The notes: generated by a model from the letters alone, not told the origin. A DNA stretch of 5,064 nt from Sphingobium sp. CCH11-B1 (GCF_001556865.1 NZ_LSJY01000102.1:1-5064), one strand, 5' to 3'. Positions 1 to 5,064 are shown, counted from the stretch's first letter. Translations and numbers: made by a program.

Positions 1-15
1 CCGCACTCCGCTAAT

Positions 16-171
16 TTACGCCGCGACCTGTGCCAAATGTTCTGACGACGGACAGGTCGATCCGAGCTCGAGATCGACAAGAGCGCCGTCCTTCACACGG
101 TACTCTCGGTCATAGCCCTTCGCCACGAAGGACTGCACGGCGTCCAGAACGTCTGTCACTTGAGTTGTCAT
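16..171 (-). CDS. Small hypothetical protein, 51 aa
   Basis: A short acidic, soluble-looking protein of unknown function with no signal peptide or membrane segment. I start it at the ATG ending at 171 because GAGGTG lies 5 bases upstream. An in-frame ATG at 225 would add 18 Arg-rich residues and sits inside a GC hairpin, so it is unlikely. The reading frame ends in TAA at 16-18. The segment GYDREYRVKDGALVDLELGS loosely recalls the N-terminal part of small proteins often mislabelled 'phosphoribosylpyrophosphate synthetase' (roughly 75-100 residues). If that is right, this copy is short at its C-terminus. A TACAAT hexamer on the minus strand (191-196) could be a -10 element about 20 bases before the start, but I see no good -35. 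The gene lies 94 bases downstream of corA on the same strand and could be read from that transcript or from its own promoter. That it is a real gene is fairly likely; its family is a guess. Confidence 0.6.
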   Translation of the reverse strand: MTTQVTDVLDAVQSFVAKGYDREYRVKDGALVDLELGSTCPSSEHLAQVAA

Positions 172-201
172 CAACGCACCTCGAGTTCGGATTGTAAGGG
201 T

Positions 202-224
202 TGCGCGCCGACCGAAGGCGCGCA
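202..224 (-). terminator. GC-rich hairpin after corA, possible terminator
   Basis: An 8-bp perfect stem (202-209 paired with 217-224, TGCGCGCC / GGCGCGCA) surrounds a 7-base loop. It lies about 40 bases past the corA stop and before the small gene at 171. On the minus strand it is followed by AACCCTTACAATCC, with no T-run, so it would be a weak intrinsic terminator at best. It could instead be a leader structure or an attenuating or RNA-stabilising stem. Confidence 0.35.
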
Positions 225-265
225 TTGGCGCGGTGACCGACCAGCACTGAAGGTGCGGAGCGCCA

Positions 266-1234
266 TCATAGCCACTTGGCTCGCTTGAAGCGGACGAACA
301 GGAAAAGACAAAACGTCAGCATCAGGCCGAGCACGACGAAGTAGCCGTAAGCTGTGTCCAGCTCCGGCATGTTCTTGAAGTTCATTCCATATATTCCCGC
401 GATCGCCGTAGGGACCGCGAGTATCGCCGCCCAGGCAGCGAGCTGGCGCGTGATGACGCCTGTCCTTTGCGCCTCGAGAAGGCTGCTGAACTCGAAGACC
501 GTGGACAGCACCTGGAGGAGGCCATCGACCATGGACTGGACCCGATCGACATGGTCTGCGACGTCGTTGAAGTACGGCCGCACCTCAGCGCTGATGCATG
601 GGAAATGTCCGCGAACAAGCTTGCGCACCAGTTCGGCCATAGCGCCAAGGGTTCGCTGGAAACGGGTCAATTCGCACCGCAAGCCGAAGATGCGCGCGAC
701 CTCCGCCCGCCCCAGGAAGTCGTCGAGCGATCGCCTCTCCATCGCGAGCACGTCGTCCTCGATCATTTCGAAGATCGGCAGATACTGATCGACGATGCGG
801 TGAAGGATGGCGTGCAAGACGTAGTCGACACCCTTACCGAACTGAGCAGGCGAACCCTCAAGCTGCTCGCGAAGATTGCCGAGCGCTCCGGCGTTGCCGT
901 GACGCACCGTGATCAGATGGTTGTGACCAGTGAAGATCGCCGTCTTGCCGTAGCGTATGCGGTCCCCGACCAGCTCGGCCGTCTGAGCGACGACGTAGAG
1001 CTCGCCGTTATAAACTTCGAGCTTCGGCGGGCACATCGGGTGCATCGCGTTATCGATCGCCAATGGATGCAGATTGTAGGTCGCCTGAAGCGCCCTCAGT
1101 TCGCTGACCGAAGGTTCGCTGAGCCCGATCCAGCAGAAGCCAGAGCGGTTCTTATCGAGCGCGATCCGCTCGTCGATAGCGACCTCGCGGATGCGGCGAC
1201 CCTCGTTGTAGTAATACGCGGCGATGACGCTCAT
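266..1234 (-). CDS. corA: CorA-family Mg2+/Co2+ transport protein
   Basis: A 322-residue inner-membrane divalent cation channel. Family members are homopentamers that take up Mg2+ (and Co2+ or Ni2+) driven by membrane potential. The large N-terminal part (about 1-255) is the cytoplasmic domain, ending in the long pore helix. TM1 is about 264-283, and directly after it comes the signature GMN (283-285) in the run YGMNFKNMPEL, with the acidic periplasmic loop. TM2 is about 296-316 and the protein ends with a basic cytoplasmic tail (RFKRAKWL). The GMN and MPEL motifs point to CorA rather than the ZntB branch. Length is normal. I chose the ATG at 1234 rather than the extension to 1300, because the extension lies inside the GST gene and GGCGAGG precedes 1234 at a good distance. 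The start overlaps the GST stop as ATGA, so translation is probably coupled to GST. I see no Mg-sensing leader, as the gene has no leader of its own. Confidence 0.93.
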   Translation of the reverse strand: MSVIAAYYYNEGRRIREVAIDERIALDKNRSGFCWIGLSEPSVSELRALQATYNLHPLAIDNAMHPMCPPKLEVYNGELYVVAQTAELVGDRIRYGKTAIFTGHNHLITVRHGNAGALGNLREQLEGSPAQFGKGVDYVLHAILHRIVDQYLPIFEMIEDDVLAMERRSLDDFLGRAEVARIFGLRCELTRFQRTLGAMAELVRKLVRGHFPCISAEVRPYFNDVADHVDRVQSMVDGLLQVLSTVFEFSSLLEAQRTGVITRQLAAWAAILAVPTAIAGIYGMNFKNMPELDTAYGYFVVLGLMLTFCLFLFVRFKRAKWL

Positions 1235-1935
1235 GCGGGCCTCGCCGGGATGACCAGGCCCCGCTGCACGGCTGGTCGGGCGAGGCCGCGATCCAACCAA
1301 CCCCGGATGTTCCGATGTTCGGCCATGCGCAACAGGTCGCCGGCGTCATAGGTGCCGACCAGGGCATTGACCCAGCCGAGCGTCGCGATGTCGGCGATCG
1401 AATAGTCGTCGACGATCCACTCGCGTCCATCTAGCTGGCGATCCAAGATTCCCAGCAGGCGCTTGGACTCGTCGGCGAACCGTTGCTGAGGCCGTTTGTC
1501 CTCGTAGTCCTTTCCGCCCCAGCGTAGGAAGAAGCCCAGCTGACCGAACATCGGGCCGATCGCAGACATCTGGAAGAATACCCAGCTCAGCACCTCATAA
1601 CGCTTGGCTGGTCCCGTTGGCATCAACAGGCCCGTCTTCTCGGCGAGGTAAACGAGAATCGCACCGGACTCCCAAACCCCGAGCGGTTCACCGTTGGGGC
1701 CCGACGGATCGATGATTGCAGGGATGCGTCCGTTTGGGTTCAGCGACAAGAAAGCGGGGTCTTTGGTCTCGTTCGTGCTGATGTCGATAAAGTGCGGCTC
1801 GTATGGCAGCCCGGTCTCCTCGAGCATGATGGAGACCTTGACGCCGTTGGGCGTGGGCGCTGCGTAGAGTTGCAGGAGATCAGGATCGGAGGCAGGCCAG
1901 CGCTCGGTGATCGGATATGACGAAAGGTCTGGCAT
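1231..1935 (-). CDS. Glutathione S-transferase, YghU/YfcG-like (Nu class)
   Basis: A 234-residue cytosolic GST of normal length. The N-terminal thioredoxin-like domain (about 20-105) carries the APTPNG motif (T28 and N30 align with the Thr and Asn that hold glutathione in E. coli YfcG). It also has the cis-proline segment NPNGRIPAI (P72) and the glutathione-binding ESG (89-91) followed by AILVYLAEKTG. The helical C-terminal domain (about 110-225) contains the N-capping stretch YSIADIAT and ends in RPAVQRG, as in YghU. Known Nu-class enzymes have little classical transferase activity and instead reduce disulfides or organic hydroperoxides with glutathione; that activity is inferred here from similarity. 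The start is the ATG at 1935 with AGGA 10 bases upstream, and the N-terminus (MPDLSSYPITERWP) looks like that of relatives. The stop overlaps the corA start, so the two form an operon with GST first. Confidence 0.92.
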   Translation of the reverse strand: MPDLSSYPITERWPASDPDLLQLYAAPTPNGVKVSIMLEETGLPYEPHFIDISTNETKDPAFLSLNPNGRIPAIIDPSGPNGEPLGVWESGAILVYLAEKTGLLMPTGPAKRYEVLSWVFFQMSAIGPMFGQLGFFLRWGGKDYEDKRPQQRFADESKRLLGILDRQLDGREWIVDDYSIADIATLGWVNALVGTYDAGDLLRMAEHRNIRGWLDRGLARPAVQRGLVIPARPA

Positions 1936-1998
1936 GCTGGGGCGATCCTACCAAATCGATGGCCGGCAAACGGCATGACCGCTTGAGGGGCCGTTCGA

Positions 1999-2025
1999 GG
2001 ACCGCATCGTTCGCCGATGCGGTCC
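1999..2025 (-). terminator. Perfect 11-bp hairpin between msrA and the GST gene
   Basis: GGACCGCATCG (1999-2009) pairs without mismatch with 2015-2025 around a 5-base loop. It lies about 45 bases past the msrA stop and 64 bases before the GST start, the expected place for a terminator of msrB-msrA. Neither strand has a T-run after the stem, so intrinsic termination is not assured. It may act with Rho or protect the msrA 3' end. The stem is strong enough that a chance origin is unlikely. Confidence 0.6.
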
Positions 2026-2069
2026 CATTGCTTGCGATTCAGAGCGCTGTGTCGCGATAGCCGCTGCAG

Positions 2070-2609
2070 CTATTCCGCTGCCGCTCCAGTGGTAGACTGG
2101 GCGGCCCCAGCGTCATCACGCTTGGGGAGCACCCAATTCGCGCGCGGGAAATGGCAAGTGTAGCCGCCCGGGCGCTTCTCGAGATAGTCTTGGTGCTCCG
2201 GCTCCGCTTCCCAAAAATCGCCGACGGGCTCGACTTCGGTGACGACTTTGCCGTCCCATAGTCCGGACGCGTCGACGTCGGCGATCGTCTCCTCGGCGAC
2301 TCGTTTCTGCTCCTCGTCGACATAGTAGATCCCTGACCGATAGGAGAGGCCGCGATCGTTGCCTTGCCTATCTTTCGTCGTCGGATCGTGGATCTGGAAG
2401 AAGTATTCGAGGATGTTACGGTAACTTGTCGCCGCCGGGTCGAAGATGATCTCGATCCCTTCAGCGTGAGTGCCGTGATTGCGGTAGGTGGCGTTCGGGA
2501 CGTCGCCACCGGTGTATCCGACGCGGGTCGACACGATGCCGGGCTGCTTGCGGATCAGATCCTGCATGCCCCAAAAACATCCGCCTGCGAGAACAGCGCG
2601 CTGATGCAT
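2070..2609 (-). CDS. msrA: Peptide-methionine (S)-S-oxide reductase MsrA
   Basis: A 179-residue cytosolic repair enzyme that reduces the S epimer of methionine sulfoxide, free or in proteins, using thioredoxin as electron donor. The family motif GGCFWG is at 9-14 with the nucleophilic Cys11; Phe12 and Trp13 form the methyl-binding pocket. [11 protein letters not shown] (48-58) carries the conserved catalytic-region Glu50. Cys152 in GGYTCHF is the resolving cysteine. These are the only two cysteines, the two-Cys arrangement known from M. tuberculosis MsrA, rather than the three-Cys E. coli type. The Ala/Gly/Thr-rich tail after about 165 looks disordered. I start at the ATG at 2609, two residues before the conserved [11 protein letters not shown] core. 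The longer frame to 2768 runs back through msrB and is not credible. The ribosome site GGAGGAGG lies inside the end of msrB, and only one base separates the msrB stop from this ATG, so the two genes are co-transcribed and probably translationally coupled. Confidence 0.96.
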   Translation of the reverse strand: MHQRAVLAGGCFWGMQDLIRKQPGIVSTRVGYTGGDVPNATYRNHGTHAEGIEIIFDPAATSYRNILEYFFQIHDPTTKDRQGNDRGLSYRSGIYYVDEEQKRVAEETIADVDASGLWDGKVVTEVEPVGDFWEAEPEHQDYLEKRPGGYTCHFPRANWVLPKRDDAGAAQSTTGAAAE

Positions 2610-2610
2610 G

Positions 2611-3054
2611 TTACGCCTCCTCCACCTGATCGAGATATTCGCCGTAACCCTCGGCTTCCATCTCATCGCGCGGGATGAAGCGAAGGGCGGCCGAGTTGAT
2701 GCAATAGCGCAGTCCGCCACGGTCGGCCGGACCGTCGGGGAACACATGGCCGAGATGGCTGTCGCCATGGACCGATCGAACTTCCGTACGGACCATGCCG
2801 TGCGAACTGTCCCGCACCTCGTTCACGTGCGCGGGGACGATGGGCTTGGTGAAGCTGGGCCAGCCGGATTTCGACTCGAACTTGTCCGTCGATGCGAAAA
2901 GCGGCTCTCCGGACACGACATCGACGTAGATGCCCGGTTCCTTGTTGTCGTTGTATTCGCCGGTGAAGGCCCGCTCCGTGCCGTCTTCCTGGGTGATCCG
3001 GCGTTGCTCGGGGGTCAGGCGGTCGATCGCTGCCTGAGACTTTTCAAACTTCAT
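2611..3054 (-). CDS. msrB: Peptide-methionine (R)-S-oxide reductase MsrB, single-Cys form
   Basis: A 147-residue cytosolic enzyme that reduces the R epimer of protein methionine sulfoxide, complementing MsrA. Seen: [10 protein letters not shown] (25-34), [17 protein letters not shown] (37-53), [12 protein letters not shown] (61-72), [14 protein letters not shown] (96-109) and the active-site segment [11 protein letters not shown] (116-126) with catalytic Cys118. His100, His103 and Asn120 are the usual active-site partners. Cys118 is the only cysteine. There are no zinc-binding CxxC pairs, and the resolving Cys of the usual SGCGWPSF motif is Ser63 here. The sulfenic acid formed on Cys118 must therefore be reduced directly by thioredoxin, glutathione/glutaredoxin or another thiol. 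I start at the ATG at 3054, which has GGAG 6 bases upstream. A TTG at 3066 is in frame, but its use would put the ribosome site inside the gene. It is first in the msrB-msrA operon, 147 bases below lysR. Confidence 0.95.
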   Translation of the reverse strand: MKFEKSQAAIDRLTPEQRRITQEDGTERAFTGEYNDNKEPGIYVDVVSGEPLFASTDKFESKSGWPSFTKPIVPAHVNEVRDSSHGMVRTEVRSVHGDSHLGHVFPDGPADRGGLRYCINSAALRFIPRDEMEAEGYGEYLDQVEEA

Positions 3055-3154
3055 GATCGTCTCCAATACTTGGTTACAGGGCCAGGCACATTACGGACAT
3101 CTTATCTTTCTTGACGGTCGCCTCGACTATCGCAGTGCCAAATATATTTATCCA

Positions 3155-3169
3155 ATACGCTGTGCGTAT
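3155..3169. promoter_or_regulatory. T-N11-A palindrome upstream of msrB, likely LysR-type operator
   Basis: The sequence ATACGC-TGT-GCGTAT is a perfect 6-bp inverted repeat with a 3-base spacer and contains T (3156) N11 A (3168) with symmetrical arms, the classical LysR-family recognition pattern. It lies about 100 bases before the msrB start, in an AT-rich patch (3141-3180). A minus-strand TATATT (3141-3146) downstream of it is a possible -10 of the msrB promoter, and the palindrome covers its poor -35 position. The half-site resembles that of the two palindromes upstream of lysR. That the adjacent LysR protein binds here is an inference. Confidence 0.55.
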
Positions 3170-3182
3170 AGTTTCTATAGCT

Positions 3183-3198
3183 CCGCTGTGATCAGCGG
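3183..3198 (-). terminator. Short hairpin after lysR, weak terminator candidate
   Basis: A 6-bp stem (CCGCTG / CAGCGG) with a 4-base loop begins four bases past the lysR stop. On the minus strand it is followed by AGCTATAGAAAC, with no T-run. It could lessen read-through into msrB-msrA, but it is too weak to exclude a lysR-msrB-msrA transcript. Confidence 0.3.
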
Positions 3199-3201
3199 CG
3201 T

Positions 3202-4077
3202 TCAGTTCCACGCGTATCTGGCCGCTAGTTGCGCGATCTTTCGGATCTCAACCGGCGCCGTGGAGCCGGAGACAGTCGCGATCACGACTTCTCGCTCGAG
3301 GACGAACCCGTCGATCGGACGCGTAACCAGACCTTGGGCTGTAGCCGACCGCTCCGGAAGGATGCATATGGCCTCGCCTTCGGCGACGACCCGTTGCACC
3401 CAATCGTCACGATCGGACCGGAAGCGCGGTCGCATCAGCACCTCCCGTCGTGCGAAATGGTCTAGGATCTGCTCGCGAAACTCACACTTCAAACGATCGA
3501 CGAACGGGAACTCCAACAGGTCCTCGCCGCGCACGATATCGCTCGCCGCGAGCGGGTGCTTTGCGGAACAGCCGAGCACGAAGCGCTCGCGGAACAGAGG
3601 TCGCACATCAAGCTTGCGGTCCGGCCGCGTCTCGCGGGGCAGGATGCATGCGTGATACTTGCCCGACAGCACCTCAGATGTGTCTTCACTCGCCCCAAGC
3701 GAATGCATCTTGATTTCGATCGATGGCACCTCGGCCAACGCGCTCTCGAAGAAAGCCGTGAAAAGCTTCGGCCCGACGGTCGGGGCGACGGCTACGTCCA
3801 ACACCCGGTGCCTTCCCATGGCCCAGTTCTCAGAATGATGCCGAACACTTTTCATCGCGACTACCATGCGCCGAAATTCAGCCTCCACATCCTGGCCAAG
3901 ACCGGTGAGACGGCTGTTCTTTCCATCGCGATAAATGAGCGGACCGCCGAGTTCCTCCTCCAGGCGTCGGATCGCGCGAGTCAGGCTTGGTTGGGAAACA
4001 CCGCTCAACCGCGCCGCTGCTGTAAAATTCAGCGTCTCGGCCAAGTTGATGAAATAGCTGACCTGATTGAGTTCCAT
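3202..4077 (-). CDS. LysR-family transcriptional regulator
   Basis: A 291-residue DNA-binding regulator of normal LysR length. The N-terminal winged helix-turn-helix is plain at 1-60: MELNQVSYFINLAETLNFTA, then AARLSGVSQPSLTRAIRRLE as the helix-turn-helix, then EELGGPLIYRDGKNSRLTGLG. A linker helix follows (about 61-90), and an effector domain starts at VLDVAVAPTVGP (92-103). The effector is unknown. Cysteines occur at 144, 170, 198 and 238 but do not form the OxyR C-x8-C redox pair, so I would not call it OxyR. Upstream in-frame ATGs (up to 4194) would add 39 residues before the canonical LysR start and would lie in the promoter region, so 4077 is preferred; GAAGGG sits just before it, closer than ideal. 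It is divergent from the hydrolase gene and upstream of msrB-msrA on the same strand. Regulation of both, and of itself, fits the operator-like palindromes on each side of the gene. Confidence 0.93.
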   Translation of the reverse strand: MELNQVSYFINLAETLNFTAAARLSGVSQPSLTRAIRRLEEELGGPLIYRDGKNSRLTGLGQDVEAEFRRMVVAMKSVRHHSENWAMGRHRVLDVAVAPTVGPKLFTAFFESALAEVPSIEIKMHSLGASEDTSEVLSGKYHACILPRETRPDRKLDVRPLFRERFVLGCSAKHPLAASDIVRGEDLLEFPFVDRLKCEFREQILDHFARREVLMRPRFRSDRDDWVQRVVAEGEAICILPERSATAQGLVTRPIDGFVLEREVVIATVSGSTAPVEIRKIAQLAARYAWN

Positions 4078-4144
4078 AGCCCTTCGGCCTGCACGCCCTG
4101 ACTGATGCCGCTTCCAGACCGGTCTTATCGACCTCGTCCAGAAG

Positions 4145-4159
4145 TATGCGCGACGCATA
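4145..4159. promoter_or_regulatory. Operator-like palindrome 1 in the lysR-hydrolase gap
   Basis: TATGCG-CGA-CGCATA is a perfect 6-bp inverted repeat centred at 4152. It overlaps the proposed lysR -10 (4156-4161) and a perfect TATAAT on the plus strand (4158-4163), so a bound protein would affect both divergent promoters. With palindrome 2 it forms an 18-bp direct repeat. Confidence 0.6.
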
Positions 4160-4184
4160 TAATCACGCTTTAGGGGCTTGTCTA
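4156..4184 (-). promoter_or_regulatory. Predicted lysR promoter
   Basis: On the minus strand TAGACA (4184-4179, 5 of 6 to TTGACA) is followed after 17 bases by TATATG (4161-4156, 4 of 6 to TATAAT). Transcription would begin near 4149 and give a leader of about 70 bases before the lysR ATG. Both hexamers overlap the palindromes, as expected for autoregulation. Confidence 0.5.
4158..4163 (+). promoter_or_regulatory. Candidate -10 element for the divergent hydrolase gene
   Basis: TATAAT is a perfect -10 hexamer on the plus strand. The -35 position (about 4134-4140, CGTCCA or TCGTCC) is poor, which fits a promoter that needs an activator. A second candidate, TATAAA (4198-4203), lies in the second repeat copy. 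The leader to the hydrolase ATG would be about 90-130 bases. That leader (4202-4302) holds nothing else I can support apart from the ribosome site. Confidence 0.4.
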
Positions 4185-4201
4185 TATGCGCCACGCATAT
4201 A
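4183..4201. promoter_or_regulatory. Operator-like palindrome 2 in the lysR-hydrolase gap
   Basis: TATATGCG-CCA-CGCATATA is a perfect 8-bp inverted repeat centred at 4192, exactly 40 bases from the centre of palindrome 1. That is about four helical turns, so bound proteins would lie on nearly the same face. It overlaps the proposed lysR -35 (4179-4184). Confidence 0.62.
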
Positions 4202-4286
4202 AAAAGAATGTCTTGGACGGCTAGTCGGGACCTGATGGTGCTTCCGCTGGGTCCTACGGGTTTCGGCGCACCCGCTAAGTTGCCGT

Positions 4287-4292
4287 GGGAGG
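4287..4292 (+). promoter_or_regulatory. Ribosome binding site of the hydrolase gene
   Basis: GGGAGG lies 10 bases before the ATG at 4303. It fixes that start, since no other in-frame start is near it. Confidence 0.7.
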
Positions 4293-4302
4293 CTCGACGC
4301 TT

Positions 4303-5064
4303 ATGGCAGGAACACCGTTCACGTTTTCCGGTAGTGGGGGCTCTGATCTAGCCGGGTATTTGGAGGCGCCGGAAGGTACGCCGCGCGGCTGGGCGATTTT
4401 CGCCCATTGCTTCACCTGCGGGAAAGACAGCCGCGCCGCCGTGTACATCGCACGCGCGCTTTCGCGGGCCGGTATCGGCGTCTTGCGGTTCGACTTCGCC
4501 GGCACGGGGATCGAGAGTCTAGCGGATGAAGCAATAAGCTTCGCTTCCGACGTCGACGATCTCAGGGCGGCCGCGGAGGCTATGACTGCCGCCGGTAAGG
4601 CGCCCTCCCTCCTTGTCGGACACAGCCTGGGTGGCACGGCTGCGATCGTAGCCGCCGCCGACTTGCCGGATATCGCAGCCGTAGTGACGATCGGTGCCCC
4701 GGCTGACCTTCAGCATATACTGCGCGTTTTTCAACCTGCCGACCTAGACGCAATAGCGCGCGAGGGCGAGGCATCTGTGAAGATTGCTGGTAGGCCCTTC
4801 CTGATCCGCCGCAGTTTCCTAGAAACTGTCGAAGAAGTTGATGTCGAGAAATCCATCGCCGCCCTTAGACGTCCGGTGCTGGTGATGCATTCACCGGTGG
4901 ATCAAGTCGTGGGCATCGAGCACGCTTCGCGCATTTTTGTCGCATCGCGCCATCCCAAGAGCTTTGTTTCGCTCGACACGGCGGATCACCTTCTCACAGA
5001 TGTCGAAGATGGTGACACGCCTCGAAGAGGAGACCCGGATCGGCAAAGGCGGGACCCTGGCGGC
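4303..5064 (+). CDS. Alpha/beta hydrolase of the hydrolase-OsmC fusion type (partial, frame doubtful at 3' end)
   Basis: At least 232 residues fit a serine hydrolase fold. The oxyanion-loop segment HCFTC is at 35-39 and RFDFAGTG at 62-69. The nucleophile elbow GHSLGG is at 106-111 with Ser108, VTIGAPAD at 128-135, the acid Asp200 in HSPVDQVVG, HPKSFVSL at 217-224, and the catalytic His229 in ADHLL. In relatives I know, this hydrolase is usually the N-terminal half of a roughly 400-residue protein whose C-terminal half is an OsmC/Ohr-type peroxidase domain. The substrate is unknown; a role in organic peroxide or redox stress is inferred from that fusion and from the msr neighbours. After about residue 232 the frame reads DVEDGDTPRRGDPDRQRR, which lacks the expected final helix and uses third-position bases unlike coding DNA, while the +1 frame looks coding. 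The gene is divergent from lysR and runs off the window with no stop seen. Confidence 0.85.
   Translation, partial: MAGTPFTFSGSGGSDLAGYLEAPEGTPRGWAIFAHCFTCGKDSRAAVYIARALSRAGIGVLRFDFAGTGIESLADEAISFASDVDDLRAAAEAMTAAGKAPSLLVGHSLGGTAAIVAAADLPDIAAVVTIGAPADLQHILRVFQPADLDAIAREGEASVKIAGRPFLIRRSFLETVEEVDVEKSIAALRRPVLVMHSPVDQVVGIEHASRIFVASRHPKSFVSLDTADHLLTDVEDGDTPRRGDPDRQRRDPGG
5000..5064 (+). CDS. Start of an overlapping downstream frame, possibly the OsmC part (partial)
   Basis: From the ATG at 5000 the +1 frame relative to the hydrolase reads MSKMVTRLEEETRIGKGG and continues past the window. Nearly all its third positions are G or C, as in real genes here, whereas the hydrolase frame over the same bases has many A and T third positions. 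The segment weakly resembles the first strand of OsmC domains. Either this is a separate OsmC-type gene overlapping the hydrolase end, or a frameshift joins it to the hydrolase. No convincing ribosome site precedes 5000 or the second ATG at 5009, so the start is uncertain. Confidence 0.4.
   Translation, partial: MSKMVTRLEEETRIGKGGTLA

Larger units (their letters stand above)
4145..4202. repeat. Pair of 18-bp direct repeats, 40-bp period
   Basis: 4145-4162 and 4185-4202 both read TATGCGCSACGCATATAA. They differ only at the central base (G at 4152, C at 4192). Each copy is itself a palindrome, so this is best read as a tandem operator rather than a mobile-element trace. Confidence 0.75.

Noticed and set aside
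1235..1300. N-terminal extension of corA to an upstream start
   Set aside because: It lies wholly in the GST 3' end in another frame and reads as Pro/Arg/Gly-rich non-coding sequence. The ATG at 1234 has its own ribosome site.
467..1351. A 294-codon open frame on the plus strand, opposite corA
   Set aside because: It is the antisense shadow of corA and the GST end. It lacks any recognisable domain, while the minus strand encodes a full CorA with the GMN motif.
2610..2768. N-terminal extension of msrA
   Set aside because: It runs through the msrB coding region out of frame. The canonical MsrA start is at 2609.
3202..4077. Calling the LysR protein OxyR because of the msr neighbours
   Set aside because: The cysteine spacing (144, 170, 198, 238) does not match the OxyR redox pair.
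3053..4101. Several plus-strand open frames opposite lysR (including 3053-3655 and 3556-4101)
   Set aside because: These are shadows of a clear LysR gene in GC-rich DNA, with Arg/Ser-rich or otherwise featureless products.
4208..4351. A 47-codon plus-strand frame starting in the hydrolase leader and overlapping its start
   Set aside because: It has no ribosome site beyond an A-run, no recognisable protein features, and out-of-frame overlap with the well-supported hydrolase start.
4275..4774. Minus-strand open frames opposite the hydrolase
   Set aside because: The plus strand carries HCFTC, GHSLGG and ADHLL motifs in order; the minus frames are antisense shadows.
1..5064. CRISPR arrays, tRNA/rRNA genes, insertion sequences, integrase sites
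   Set aside because: I saw no repeat-spacer pattern, tRNA-like arms, transposase frame or terminal inverted repeats. The only notable repeats are the short operator-like palindromes and hairpins.

Overview
The window reads as ordinary chromosomal DNA of an alphaproteobacterium, possibly a sphingomonad. The basis is high GC, the look of the CorA, GST, MsrA/MsrB and LysR proteins, and good Shine-Dalgarno sequences upstream of several starts. The lineage is my recognition of protein style and was not searched. I see no mobile element, CRISPR array, tRNA, rRNA or phage gene.

Layout, left to right. On the minus strand lie a 51-residue protein of unknown function (16-171), a CorA-type Mg2+/Co2+ channel (266-1234) and a YghU/YfcG-like (Nu-class) glutathione transferase (1231-1935). 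The transferase stop and the corA start overlap in ATGA. A gap with a perfect 11-bp hairpin (1999-2025) separates these from the minus-strand pair msrB-msrA (3054 down to 2070). That pair is almost back to back and makes the two methionine sulfoxide reductases. Upstream on the same strand is a LysR-family regulator (3202-4077). Divergent from it on the plus strand is an alpha/beta hydrolase (4303 to the window end) of the kind often fused to an OsmC peroxidase domain.

The shared theme is thiol, peroxide and electrophile stress. MsrA and MsrB repair oxidised methionine, the GST is of a glutathione-dependent disulfide reductase type, and the hydrolase family is linked to OsmC. The LysR protein is the obvious candidate regulator. 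Two near-identical palindromes exactly 40 bp apart lie between lysR and the hydrolase, overlapping good promoter elements. A third palindrome with the same half-site (TAYGC / GCRTA) but different spacing lies between lysR and msrB. Control of lysR, the hydrolase and msrBA by this regulator is an inference.

The most unusual point is at the right edge. After the catalytic His of the hydrolase the reading frame stops looking coding, and the +1 frame from about 5000 looks coding instead. This suggests an overlapping OsmC-type gene or a frameshifted or shortened hydrolase-OsmC fusion. I found no wholly new system; the best leads are this frame switch and the operator set.
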